This document shows positions 11,182-22,057 of a DNA stretch of 64,000 nt, one piece after another. Below the pieces are notes generated by a model, which saw only the letters and a program-made list of their open reading frames with translations, did no database searches and was not told where the DNA came from. Origin of the DNA: Erythroxylum novogranatense (taxonomy: Eukaryota; Streptophyta; Magnoliopsida; Malpighiales; Erythroxylaceae); the NCBI GenBank assembly GCA_029891385.1, contig CM057233.1:28688540-28752539 (forward strand). Direction: 5' to 3'. Position 1 is the stretch's first letter, and each line of letters starts with the position of its first letter. Made by a program: the position numbers and the translations under genes.

Positions 11182-12428
11182 TGTAGAACCTTGAGGTCTT
11201 GGGTTCGAGTGGTGACTCATCCAAGTACCAAAGAGGACAATACCTGGAGTGATGGTAAAGCGAAACAAAACCTTGAGGTCTTGGGTTCGAGTGGTGACTC
11301 ATCCAAGTACCAAAGAGGACAATACCTGGAGTGATGGCGGTAGAGGCCGAGCTCTACATTAAAAAGTTACGTACCGGGTGGGTTTTCCGCGCACCTCAAG
11401 AGGCCCGCGACCGCTACCGGGGTGGATTTCCCCTCGGTATTGTCCTCTTGGGTACTTGGATGAGTCACCACTCGAATCCAAGACCTCAAGGTTTTGTTTC
11501 ACTTAAGTGCACGCCTCTTACCACTGAGCCAATGGCTCAATGGTAAGAGATTGGCTCAGTGGTAAGAGGCGTTTGCTTAAAGCGAAACAAAACCTTGAGG
11601 TCTTGTGTTCGAGTGGTGACTCACGTAAGTGCCAAAGAGGACAATACCGAGGGGAAATCCACCCGGTAGCGGTCACGGGCCTCTTGAGGTGCCCGGGAAA
11701 CCCACCCGATACGCAAAGTTCGGGTCGCTACATAAAAAAGGCACCTTTTTAATGTAGAACCCGGCCTCTACCGCCATCACTCCAGATATTGCCCTCTTTG
11801 GTACTTGGATGAGTCACCACTCGAACCCAAGACCTCAAGGTTTTGTTTTGCTTTTACCATTGAGCCAAGCGAAACAAAACCTTGAGGTCTTGGGTTTGAG
11901 TGGTGACTCATCCAAGTACCAAAGACGACAATACCTGGAGTGATGGCGATAGAGGACGGACTTTACATTAAAAAGGCACCTTTTTTATGTAGCGACTCGA
12001 ACTTTGCGTACCGGGTGCGTTTCCCGCGCACCTCAAGAGGCCCGCGACCGCTACCAGGTGGATTTCCCCTCGGTATTGTCCTCTTTGGCACTTGCGTGAG
12101 TCACCACTTGAACACAAGACCTTAAGGTTTTGTTTCGCTTTAAGCGAACACCTCTTACCATTGAGCTAATAATGTAGAGCTCGGCCTCTACTGCCATTAT
12201 TCCAGGTATTTTCCTCTTTGGTACTTGGATGAGTCACCACTCGAACCCAAGACCTCAAGGTTTTGTTTCGCTTTAAGCGAAACAAAACCTTGAGTTCTTG
12301 TGTTCGAGTGGTGACTCACGCAAGTGCCAAAGAGGACAATACCGAGGGGAAATCCACCCCGGTAGCGGTCGCGGGCCTCTTGAGGTGCGAGGAAAACCCA
12401 CCCGGTACGCAAAGTTCGGATTGCTACA
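11182..12428. mobile_element. Palindromic tRNA-like composite element (TGTAG...CTACA, TSD GAGAG)
   Basis: The 1.25 kb block starts TGTAGAACC and ends GGATTGCTACA. It is flanked by GAGAG at 11177-11181 and 12429-12433. Joining the flanks recreates AAAGTGAGAGGATCG, the same sequence as the uninterrupted LTR at 24231-24242, so the insertion is certain. Inside, a segment TTGAGGTCTTGGGTTCGAGT occurs about nine times in both orientations. Two alternative bodies are attached: body A, GAGGACAATACCTGGAGTGA and on to a GAGCTCTACATT end; and body B, GACAATACCGAGGGGAAATC and on to a CGCTACAT end. This produces several long palindromes. No protein coding is credible. Confidence 0.8.
11552..11616 (+). ncRNA. 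tRNA-like pol III boxes inside the palindromic element
   Basis: TGGCTCAGTGG at 11552-11562 matches an A box. GTTCGAGTGG at 11607-11616 is close to a B box (GGTTCGANTCC). The spacing of about 55 bases suits a tRNA with a long variable arm, or a SINE head. Expression is not shown. Partial A boxes also occur at 11513-11543 and near 11867 and 12158, in varied orientation. Confidence 0.55.
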
Positions 12429-12733
12429 GAGAGGATCGAGTGATTATTTTTCTAGACAATATTTTGGCAATATCCAGACCTTTGGGGATCCGAATTGAGT
12501 AATTATGGTGTCTATGGATTTCTAAATTTTAGGGGAACATATTTGATGAAAATTTATGGATTGATACCGAGAATGTCATGAACATGCATTGTACACATTT
12601 CAATTCTCACATGTGCATTATTATACATTTCTGATTCTACAATTTGTAATATATGTGTATTTGAATTATTATATAGGTGCATTTGAAACGTCAACACGCA
12701 TTAGCTTCGGAAGCTAATGCCCGGAAGCTGTTG

Positions 12734-13375
12734 GTGAGTAACCTAGACGATTTCTCTCAATTATTGCTTGCTTATAAATTTGTGGTGAATAATGGTGGGA
12801 TTGTGATTGTGATTTGATTGTGGATTCCGGATAGAAGGTCTGATGATTGTGTACTGGGGAGTTGCGTTATTGAAGTGCTACTTGTATGTGAATTTGAGAC
12901 CTACGTGCCTATATTGTGATTGATTTATATATATATGTACAGACATTGTGGCATATGTATACATGTGATTAATTGTGGCATATGCATTTCATTCATGAAT
13001 GTATAATAAGATAATGACAGTTATGATCGGAGCAGCCACCGATAGAGCTTAAAGCTTAACAAGTGTTTTTAAGCCTCGAGCTCAACAGTGATTTAGAGCC
13101 TCAGGCTCAACGATTAATGAGTCCTATATGGGACAGTTCAGGCGCTCGGTCACAACATTGAAATAATTGAAACAGTGTCATATGTGCACAACATATGCAT
13201 AATTGAGTGACTAAATTGTATTGACTATAAAGTGTGAAATGTGTAATGATATGAACTTGTGATATATTTATGTTGTGAATTGTTTTGTTGTGTTGCTTAG
13301 ATTGAGTGGACCATTGATGATGGTTACCTCACTGAGTTCACAAAACTCACCAAAATTGCAACATTGTCTTTTCAG
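12734..13375 (+). other. Intron-like cassette in the chimeric LTR
   Basis: The donor is TTG|GTGAGTAACCTAG at 12734 and the acceptor is TTGTCTTTTCAG|GA ending at 13375 (642 bases). The stem CCATTGATGATGG (13310-13322) and the near-palindrome GAGTTCACAAAACTC lie before the acceptor. The same arrangement occurs in four other LTR families in this window. Splicing is inferred, not shown. Confidence 0.6.
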
Positions 13376-13773
13376 GATCCAGAGTAGACTCCTAGCTACA
13401 GAGGGGCTTTTCCAGCCGTGTAGATAGTACTGGCAAGAGAAGTCATGACTCATAGGTCGGTCAGCTGGGACTTTTAGGATGACCTAGATAGATCTATTGT
13501 TTTTCTCTTTCTTGTAGCATTTTGTATTAGGTTTTTGGGATTTATGTACAGACAGTACAGGATGACAGACGTGTAAACAATTGTTTTTGATAAATGAAAT
13601 GAAGAAAAAGTTAGTTTCAAAATGATCGTGATTTTTATATTGATGTTTTATTGATGATGCCATGTGAAGTGAAGTAATAATTGTTTGTAGCTCGCCCTTA
13701 TCATAGGATATGTACCGAAATGACCTGCGGACGTCCCTGTGTGTACCATGCGGTAAGGGGGTGATACACTAGC

Positions 13774-15024
13774 ACACAATTTTTAACACACAATTAAATT
13801 AAGGAAGATTTAACAATTTTTGAGATGAATACAAGAAATGGATAATGATTCATAGAAAACTTAACTTTACAAAATTAAGATTGAGATTTTAGAGTTCAAC
13901 GTTATAAAATTAATAGAAACATGCCATAAGAGTTGGTAGCCTTATTCAAATTCATAAAAGATTTTTGCTTTTGAGAAGGGACCAAAGAGACACTAACCAC
14001 TATAGATATCCCTTCAGATGGATATAACTTATTCCTCTTAGGAGGTTTAGGTAAGGGTAGGAAAACAAATAAAATTAAGAGAAAGCAAAATTATCCTTTG
14101 AGCGACTATAAAAATATGTACATTTTTGCAAACATATATAGCCTTACGTGTTATAAAAACATGAATAAAGCATCGAAAGCATGTGTCATTATCAAAATTG
14201 GGACATATATACTTGAATGATTATATGTACTTGAGCTTCCAAAGATATACACTAGTTAACACCATAAGCCTTACTTTTGTTCATTTTTATTTAAAAGATG
14301 GTGATTGCATTTATTTAAGAGACATAAAATGAAGCAATATATATTCTACATGAAATATATTCACAAAATTATGTGCTATGTTGGAGGCACATTATTTCAA
14401 AAGAATCACAATTATAGTGAAAAAAATCACAACTATGTTATTATATCAAAATAAGTGAACCACCTCAAAATGCCTAAAGCCTTATAAAAAGTGAAACACC
14501 AGGCCTAATGCTAAGAAAAACACATAGGAACTAGGAAATTCATAACACCTTAAGTCTAGTACCAAGCAAGACACCTAACGCCTAATGCCAAATGAAACAC
14601 CTAAGGCCAAATTATGAGCAAAATATCATGTTAAATGATAAACAAAGAAACATACCAACATTGAGTAAAATGACATACCAAATGACCAGTGAAAATCAAA
14701 GACCACATAAATAAAACAAAACAACAAGCAAGACAAAAGGTGAACAATAAACTTACAAAATGACATGATTATAGGCATGTGGCAAAAAATAATAGGAAAA
14801 TATATTCTACTTTTGGCAATAAAAGAAACATCTAAGGCCAAAGTCAAGTGAAATAACAAGCTAAATGATAAGTGAAACTACTAAATGACAATAAAATATA
14901 TAATAATCAATAAGTAAAATGATTTAACAAATGACTAGAGAAAACTACAGACTAAACATAATAATTATTAATTTTCTATTAATTCTATGTAGGATTCATA
15001 TTAAGTTCCGCAATCTTTACACCT
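13774..15024. repeat. CACTA 5' region with a degenerate CTAAGGCCAAA minisatellite
   Basis: No coding signal. From about 14460 to 14960 a loose unit of roughly 35-45 bases recurs (ACACCTAAGGCCAA, ACACCTAACGCCTAATGCCA, CAAATGACNAGTGAAA). It lies between two LTR insertions and belongs to the CACTA element. Confidence 0.55.
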
Positions 15025-15410
15025 TAAATTGTAGCACCCCCTTATCGTAGAGTATACGCCGGGACGCCCGTAGGTCGTACTGATGCATAACCTACGATGA
15101 GGGTGCACTACGAAACGATCATTTCTATAAACCTCATGGCATCAATATAATAAAACAGTAATATCAATTCACTAAATTTTAAAACCAAAATAGTACTTCT
15201 CATTTCATTCATAAATCCATAAGTTCGCAATTCTGTCCGATTGCAACTGTACAGAACCAAAGTAAACAGTGACAACTCCTAACTAGGTCATTTCCAAAAT
15301 ATCCCAAAAGATCCCCAGCTGACCGACCTGTGGGCCATGCTCCTCTCGCCGGCACACACACAGCAGGAAAAGTCTCACTAACTGGAGCTAGGAGTCAAAC
15401 TATCGCTGTC

Positions 15411-16078
15411 CTGAAAAATAATGCAATGTTGGGTGAGTTTGCGAACTCAGTGAGAAACCATCATCGATGGTCCACCCAACTCATGCATATTCAAACAATC
15501 ACACAATATCGTACATATATCACAAACAGAAATCACATGCATTAGATTTCACATTTATAAGGCGATACGCCTTTCATACAATTCACATTTGAACATTCAT
15601 ATATGCAATGTACATGTGACTCTTTCATTTTCTTTCATTATTGTGACCGTGCGCCTGAGCTCATATACGTTAAGCCATTGGCTATGAAAACATTGGGCTC
15701 AGAAGCCCTAATACGTTGAGCATAAAGCTCTGAAAATCGTTAGGCATGAAGCCCTATGCGTTGAGCTTAAAGCTTTGAATACGGTGGCTGCACCGGTCAC
15801 AACTGCCTTTTATCTGATTATGCATAATGGCATGAATGCACATATCCCCAATTTTCACTAGTCGTAGCACAACCTAGTATCCCTATCCAATTTGCATTTG
15901 AAAACCAATTATGAACAATTTATTCACAATTAACACTTCTATAGCAAGGTCCAAATATTTCGAACACATGTAGTCCGAAATCAATCAAAACAAACACATA
16001 CAATCCATCCTTAACTCCACATGGCATCGGTGCATAAAATAAACACAACAAGGTTGAGAAACCAACTAGGTTACTCAC
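15411..16078 (-). other. Intron-like cassette in the 15030-20391 LTR
   Basis: On the minus strand the donor CTGAG|GTGAGTAACCTAG starts at 16078 and the acceptor ATTATTTTTCAG|GA ends at 15411 (668 bases). The palindromes ACCATCGATGATGG and GAGTTCGCAAACTC lie at about 15435-15475. Confidence 0.6.
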
Positions 16079-16394
16079 CTCAGAACTTCCGAGCTACTGC
16101 CGGGAAGTCTCGCCTACGTCGGACAATCGGCTCCCGACGGTCTACTGGCACCTTTATAACAATCAAAACATAGATAACATTACTAATTATAGCAATTTCA
16201 ATGCTCAATGATGCATATGAATCGAATAATGTACGTACTATACATTGTATGTCATTCTCGACACTAATCCGAATTCCCGATCTCAAGTTCTAATTCCCGA
16301 ATTCATAATCTCCAAATTGAAATCAATCCATATTCAGTTGAATCATCAAATTCCTAAATCCCAATATCAAAAACCTCTAAACTCAACTTTTCTG

Positions 16395-16640
16395 AAAATG
16401 CATTCCTCGCCATGGCGCTTTGCACCTCGGCGGCGAAGCTCCCTTTCTCTTTCGCCTGCGCGGCATGGCTTGCGACGCTCATTGCGGCGAACCAAACGTC
16501 CTTCATCGCGGCGTGTGCATCGCGTACGTCGCGACGTGCGCCTCTCCAGCTTGTCGCGGCGCGCCTTCCGCGCTCGTCGCGGTGTGTGGAGCTGCCTTGC
16601 TCGCCACGGTGTGTTCTTCGTGCGTCGCGGCGTGCAATAG
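16395..16640 (-). repeat. GC-rich CGCGGCG cluster of the minus-strand LTR
   Basis: About 245 bases of CpG-rich sequence with repeated TCGCGGCG and GCGACG words in both orientations, in AT-rich surroundings. It gives open frames in four or more frames at once, the mark of stop-poor composition and not of a gene. Confidence 0.7.
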
Positions 16641-17127
16641 CAGACACGCCCAGAAAACCCATAAATTCCCAGATTTTTGACTGATAACATCTCCAAATCC
16701 CATTCTTCTCCTTTCAAACCACTCTCAAACAATTCCATACATATCATATGTAGCGCCCCCTCACCGTAGGGTACACATCGGGACACCCGAAGGTTGCTTC
16801 GACACGTATCCCACGATAAAGGTGCACTGCCAGAAAATTTCTGCTAATAATCCACATGGCATCGCAATAATTAAGACCACAATATATCAGAAGTCAGTAA
16901 ATTTAAAATCCAAAATATTAATCTGGTACAATCATCCAATAGCAGAATAGACAAGTCTATCAGTCCCCTAAACAAAACCAAAAAGGAAACTGATACAAAC
17001 GTCTATCCTAAGTCATCCTCAAAAGTCCAACCCAGCTGACCGACCTGTGTGCCATCGCTTCTCTTGCCAGCACACTCACACGGCAAGAAAAGGCTATCTC
17101 CGAAGCTAGGGGTCTAATCTAACAGTC

Positions 17128-17766
17128 CTGAAAAATTAGATGCAATTTTGGGTGAGTTTGCGAACTCAGCGAGAAACCATCATCGATGGTTCACTCAAAT
17201 CATGCATTACGCATATTGCGTATAGCATATTTCAATAATATACAATTAGCATACAATAATTTGCAACATCATGTAACAATTTACAATAAATCATATAACA
17301 ATTTACAGTGAATCATGTCTTCACGTAATAAGTAATTGTCACAAATCAGTCATTCATGTGAATGCAATGCATATGCGACTCCTTTCCAATTATTCATGTT
17401 GTGCCCAAGCTCGGTCGATGTCGGTGTTGATGGGGACGCATCAGGGATTTCTTCCCTCGGGCTCGAGGCCCGATCAGTACAGTGTTAGAGCTCGAGGCTC
17501 ATTTCAGTGATAATCGCGACTTGGGTCACAACGTCCATTATCTGATCATGCATTTATGCATGTAATGCAATGTTCAGTAATTTACAGTATATGGCTATAA
17601 AAGCCCGGTATTGCAATTCCCAGTGTCATCTGATGAGTCAATCTAATCTGATAATAACATGAAATTTGATCTCATACATTTCAGTAATCATGTAGTTCAC
17701 CTTTGCATGTAGTCATATAGAGCATTTAAGCAATCAGGAATTTGAGAAACCAACTAGGTTACTCAC
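17128..17766 (-). other. Intron-like cassette in the 16749-19416 LTR
   Basis: On the minus strand the donor ACAG|GTGAGTAACCTAG starts at 17766 and the acceptor TTTTTCAG|GA ends at 17128 (639 bases). ACCATCGATGATGG and GAGTTCGCAAACTC lie at about 17155-17190. Confidence 0.6.
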
Positions 17767-18319
17767 CTGTAACTTCCGAGCTACTGCCTGGAAGTCCCAG
17801 CAATGTCCGTGGAATGATGGTCCAACGGTGCCTCTATAACAGTTAAATATAGTCTCATTACTAGATGCTCAAATTAAACGATTCAGTAATGGATATGTCT
17901 CAATGAAATATGTACAATGTATGTTCACGATTTCCGGCGCAAAAACCTAATTTTGAAGTCTTATACTCAATCCTATCTCTTTGCTCAATTGATCGACAAT
18001 GATTGATCCATTCCCAAAATTCAGTCAATTTCCTCAATTCGTATTCCCTATAGCAATTCCCTATCCATTGGGTCAAAACCTCTATAGAAAATCCCAATTA
18101 AAACTCCAATAGTCACAATTCAATACTTAGGTCACAATAGGAACCATAATTGACCTTAATCTCTATAAATCAATGCCATTTAAATTAAATTCTAACTTCC
18201 ATAAATAACCTCAATTGTAGGCCTCTTTTCTTAGTTCACAACGAATCAGGAATCACCTCAATTGGAGGTCTACACCAAAAGTTATGCCCAATAAACTAAA
18301 AATCAATCCAATCAAAATT

Positions 18320-18545
18320 GTTCCTCGCCGCGGCCTATCCTTCCTCGCCCGCGGCGCACAAGAGATCGCTCGTCGCGGCGTGAAGGACGCTTACTGCGGT
18401 GTGCATCCTCTTCGCTGACTTCTTGGCGCATAAACAAAAACGTTAAGCGGCGTGAAACCATCGCGCGCCATGGCGTCTCATGCGCTTCGTCGAGGTCGGC
18501 TTAGACGTCGCTGACGTCTTGGTCGCGTCACCGTCTTCTCCGATC
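18320..18545 (-). repeat. GC-rich CGTCGCGGCG cluster
   Basis: CpG-rich patch with CGCGGCG, CGTCGCGG and GACGTCGC words, at the same relative place in this LTR as 16395-16640 in its host LTR. Confidence 0.65.
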
Positions 18546-20396
18546 GCTTTTTCCTCCTCTCTCTCTCTAAAACCAGCATAAAAGACTCCCAACTACTCAA
18601 ATCAACCATAATAAATGCCATAAATGCATCAGAAACCATTAATAACAACATTAAAGCCATAAATACTTACCAATCGAAGATCAAATTCCACAAATCCCTC
18701 AAATCACCGTAAACCCTAAAATCCTTCAAAACCAACGATCAACCACTCTCAAAGTTCCCCAACCTTCATCCTCCACAAGAATCAAGTTAGCCATACACAA
18801 TAAGAGGAAAACCACAAGAAATAGTCGAGATCTCTTACCAACGAAAGGGATCAACGTTCACCGTGGGAGGAGGAAGAGAAGAAGCTAGCTTTTTGCCTTA
18901 AGAAAATCCTCAATTTCAAAACCTAGGTATTTATAGACATAGGTCTCCAAATCAGTTTAAATTTCAGTCTCTAAATTTCAATGGCTCAATATATTTATTT
19001 CCTAACAGTATAACTCTAATTTTTCCATTGCCATTAGACAATTCTTTCAGTACCATACAATCAATCGACCAGTCACTCCAAAATTTTCGGTCCGGGCATT
19101 TTCTCCCGAATTTTTCGAAAATTTCCTATAAGTCACCATCAATTACTAATTATACTTAAACTATTCTAAATCAGTCATTCGAGCCCAATTACTCCTAATT
19201 TCTCAATTAATCACGATCCAGTCAATTCAGTCAGTCCATGCTCAATTAAATTACCGAAAACTATGAATGCATGTACCTATGAATAAATGCACATGCAATA
19301 AACCTGTTCCTCTATAATTAGAGGCTAATAACATGCTCAATCAGTGAATGCAATGAAACCTATCAGTCTGTCCCAATTTACCAAAATACCCTTGCTAACA
19401 GTAACGGGATGTTACATCATACCACTAATCCTTAGCTCTATTTCATCAAACAACCATTAATCCCAAAATTTCAACCCTAAAATCAACGAAAATAACCATC
19501 GGAAACCCTAAATGCCAAATCCTTAAATATTCATGCTAAATCATCCAAATAACTCTATAAATCCACCAATCAAACTACATAAGGCAAGAAAGAAGTAACT
19601 TACTTGATCAAAACTCAAAACTTCAAAGATCACACCAAACCAAGCTCATCGACATCCACGACAAACACCAAACTCAAACCCATCTTCAATTCTTCTTTAC
19701 CAAACCAAAGGAAATGATTCAGGATGGAAGAGGAAACCAAAAGCAAGGAGAAATCAAGAAGAAGACCCACGATCAAGGGAAGCAAATTTCTTCTCTCAAA
19801 ATCAAAGGGTATCGTGGAAGCCAAAATTCAAAGGGGAAAGGTTATAAACCTAAGGAATTAAGGGCTTGTTTGGCAAATCTAATTGCCACAAGTCCGATCC
19901 GAACCACGTCGAGTCAATTTTTAATTCTAATTTCTCCATAATTCCAATAACTATGACTAATAATTCCTAAAATCATAACTCCAATTATTTCATACAAATT
20001 TTCAGTTAATCACGGAACCGGAGCTCAATTAATCAGTGAATAGTCAATTTTTCGGTTCGGACCTAATACTCCAAAAATTCTAGAAAAATTCCTATAAATC
20101 TACCAAAAATAGAAAACTTATAATCGTATACTCCAATTTCATAATTCAATTTCTTAACTTTCATTTCTAACTCAAATTCAATTTTTGCGCCTAATTTAAC
20201 CTAATTATCACACATGTCCTAATCATCTCCAAATCCAAGTTATCCAAATCAAACCGGAAATATGTCATACATGTATGTACGTACGAATGCCAATACAATC
20301 ATTGCCAATTATACATAAATAAATCATGCATGAGCATGTCAAATATGAATGCAATGAACTGTACCCATCCCATCGGTGACGGAATGTTACATAAAT

Positions 20397-21240
20397 CCTC
20401 TCTCTTCACATTCTACTCACTACTGCACCGTTAAATCTAATAATGAACAAAATTAACGTAATCAACATTGACAGGACAAAGACGGCAAAGAGGTGGGAGG
20501 CTTTGAAGATGATTATATAGTACCTGAAGCAAATGCAACGACAACAGTAAAGACGACGACGAGGACAAGCGGCAATGAGGTGTGGTGGCACAATGCACGG
20601 TGGCCTTTGGTTGCCACAGATAGGACGATTTTGGCTACTTGAGGATGATGGCACGCTGACGACGCACGACGACACGACAATGATGCACGGTGGGATAATA
20701 AGGAGGTGCGGTGGGATGACGACAGCAACGACTGGACGACAACGATAGATGAGAGAAAATAAATGGGACTACACGCAATGAATGAGGGGAAATGAGGGGA
20801 AGGAGGCAACGGTAGCTTTAGGTTTAAAGAAAATGACATCGTTTGATGTTGACGGTAGCTTTAGGTTTAACAAAAACGACGTCATTTGGACATCATTTGA
20901 TATTAAACCAAATGACGTCGTTTTTGTTTTTGTTTTAATGTTTAAGCAAAACCAAATGACGACATTTATGACTAGAATTTACCAACGAAAAATCCATAGG
21001 TAAACTCTAGCATTATTTACCCCGCCAAGCATTCCCGCTTTCTTTACCGACAGAAATATCTTACCGTCACTATATTCCATTGGAAAATTTACCGGGATGA
21101 TTTCTCTTCATATTTATCGCGGATATTTTTTTATCGCAAGTTGAGATTTTTTTGACAATTTTACCGATGGATAATGATTTTTTGTCGGTAATTTCCAACG
21201 GTTTAGTTTCCGTCGGTAATTATCCATCGTTAATAACTAA
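20397..21240 (-). repeat. CACTA right end: leader and subterminal repeats
   Basis: 20510-20780 (on the minus strand) is a C-rich sequence with runs of CGTCGTC, perhaps the first untranslated exon. 20810-20960 holds repeats of AAACGACGTCATTTGG. The arms at 20871-20889 and 20908-20926 are exact 19-base inverted repeats around an 18-base loop. 21010-21240 has many TTACCGACAG / CCGTCGGTAATT motifs like the left end. Open frames on either strand here are low-complexity artefacts. Confidence 0.7.
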
Positions 21241-21253
21241 TTTTCTTGTAGTG
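21241..21253 (-). repeat. CACTA terminal inverted repeat, right
   Basis: TTTTCTTGTAGTG, exact reverse complement of 2124-2136, followed by the ATG duplication at 21254-21256. Confidence 0.95.
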
Positions 21254-21256
21254 ATG

Positions 21257-21507
21257 TATTATCATAACAAGTATTTGGATTGTTTGTTGATTATATGCAA
21301 CTTATGAACCTAAACATAATAAATTCTTAATGTAGTGACATATGGAAGGGAGTATATGACTATACTGTATATAATCGCTATATCCCACATTATGTCATTT
21401 ATTGTGTTGAGATTTTTATGATGTTATTGGTTTATAAGATTTAATTTTTTCTAGTCTTATGTTGTAATATTAAATGTAATGATGAAACATCCAGCCAAGT
21501 AGGAGAA
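21257..21507 (+). other. Copia A 3' untranslated interior, right piece, with polypurine tract
   Basis: This continues 2005-2120 after the CACTA element. It ends in CCAAGTAGGAGAA (21495-21507), a typical copia plus-strand primer tract directly before TG of the LTR. No coding is seen. Confidence 0.75.
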
Positions 21508-21545
21508 TGTAAGAAATATGGTTTAGTGTTATGGCCGATATTTTC
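21508..21545 (+). mobile_element. Copia A 3' LTR, first 38 bases
   Basis: TGTAAGAAATATGG follows the polypurine tract. The LTR is cut at TTTTC (21541-21545) by the LARD-like element and resumes after the second TTTTC (51388-51392) with TGTAAGCCCATAC. Confidence 0.75.
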
Positions 21546-22033
21546 TGTAACATCCCATCACCGATGGGAAGGGTAAAATGGTAATTTGGAATGGGTTATG
21601 AGTTTGTAAACGTATCTCAACGTGGTCATGCCTAATATGGTCTCTATATATGCATAAATTGTAATTTTTGTATATGCACATATTTGTACATGCATTCATG
21701 ACATTTCCTGGCATATGTGTTTATTGTGAAAAATGTGAAACTTGTGCTTGAAAAATTAATTGGAGTGGATTTTTGCGTGTTTTATATTTTTGGAGATTTT
21801 TAGAAATTTTTCTGAAATTTTTGGGGGTCAATGTTCGGACCGGAAAAATTGCTAAGTGAAGGACTGACTGGATTTCTGGTACTGGAAAAGACTGTCCAAT
21901 GGCACTGGAAATTAGACTTATGATTTTATGATTGATTATTTTGAGCCATTGGACTTTTGGGAAAAAAAATTTGGAGAGAAATTGGACTAAAAATTTGAAG
22001 AGAAGTAAGTGATTACATGAGAGGTTGACATGT

Positions 22034-22057
22034 GGCAAGTGACATGTGTCACTTGCC
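22034..22057. repeat. LTR hairpin with 11-base arms
   Basis: GGCAAGTGACA and TGTCACTTGCC are perfect inverted arms around TG. The same hairpin is unchanged in the 3' LTR at 34127-34150, although nearby bases differ. It lies about 100 bases before a TTTAATGAAAG and pyrimidine-rich stretch that could hold the transcription start. Confidence 0.8.

Larger units (their letters stand above)
10638..13768 (+). mobile_element. Chimeric solo LTR (5S/Cassandra-like 5' end, gypsy-type LTR body)
   Basis: It begins TGTAGGACC and ends GGGGGTGATACA, flanked by CTAGC at 10633-10637 and 13769-13773. Without the nested 11182-12428 insertion it is about 1.88 kb. The first 305 bases resemble a Cassandra LTR with a 5S-like core. 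From about 10943 on it follows the order of the gypsy-type LTRs elsewhere in the window: GC-rich CTCGCG cluster, CCGATCTTCGATTGACCTG motif, AACGTCAAC...GGAAGC, GTGAGTAACCTAG donor, GAGCCTCAGGCTCAACG, CCATTGATGATGG, CTTTTCAGG acceptor, GGTCGGTCAGCTGGGA, and a 3' end like 50463-50527. No interior or second LTR is present. Confidence 0.85.
16749..19416 (-). mobile_element. Solo LTR, minus strand (2.67 kb), nested in another solo LTR
   Basis: Plus-strand ends are TGTAGCGCCCCC and ACGGGATGTTACA, flanked by TCATA at 16744-16748 and 19417-19421. In LTR sense it begins TGTAACATCCCGTTACTG. Modules in sense order include a CCGGACCG-like block (near 19090), a GC-rich cluster (18320-18545), the GTGAGTAACCTAG donor (17766) and the TTTTTCAG acceptor (17128). 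It is about the same size as its host LTR, and both belong to one superfamily. Confidence 0.9.
15030..20391 (-). mobile_element. Solo LTR, minus strand, interrupted (about 2.69 kb net)
   Basis: On the plus strand it reads TGTAGCACCCCC ... GGAATGTTACA, flanked by TAAAT at 15025-15029 and 20392-20396. In LTR sense (minus strand) it begins TGTAACATTCCGTCACCGAT and ends GGGGGTGCTACA, matching the related LTRs at 21546 (TGTAACATCCCATCACCGAT) and 50527 (GGGGGCACTACA). A second solo LTR (16749-19416) splits it. There is no primer site, interior or second LTR, so it is best explained by LTR-LTR recombination. Overlapping frames of up to 139 codons at 16354-16786 come from its GC-rich cluster and are not genes. 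Confidence 0.9.
2124..21253 (-). mobile_element. CACTA (En/Spm) DNA transposon, 19.1 kb with nested insertions
   Basis: Both ends carry the 13-base inverted repeat CACTACAAGAAAA, flanked by ATG on each side. Subterminal regions are rich in short TTACCGAC / CCGTCGGTAA-like repeats, the usual binding sites of the element's own proteins. Two transposon genes are visible on the minus strand (2809-4461 and about 4850-8283), so the element's 5' end is on the right. Removing the two nested LTR insertions (10638-13768 and 15030-20391, with one TSD copy each) leaves about 10.6 kb, a normal size for an autonomous plant CACTA element. The genes are broken, so it is not autonomous now. The ends look intact, so it might still be mobilised by a relative; that is inference. 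Confidence 0.95.

Noticed and set aside
11182..12428. CRISPR-like or tandem array
   Set aside because: Repeats alternate in orientation, spacers are themselves repeated, and the context is a plant retrotransposon.
16354..16786. Overlapping open frames of up to 139 codons on both strands, arginine-rich or serine-rich
   Set aside because: They are open in many frames at once because the patch is GC-rich with few stop codons, and they lie inside a solo LTR. No domain is recognised.
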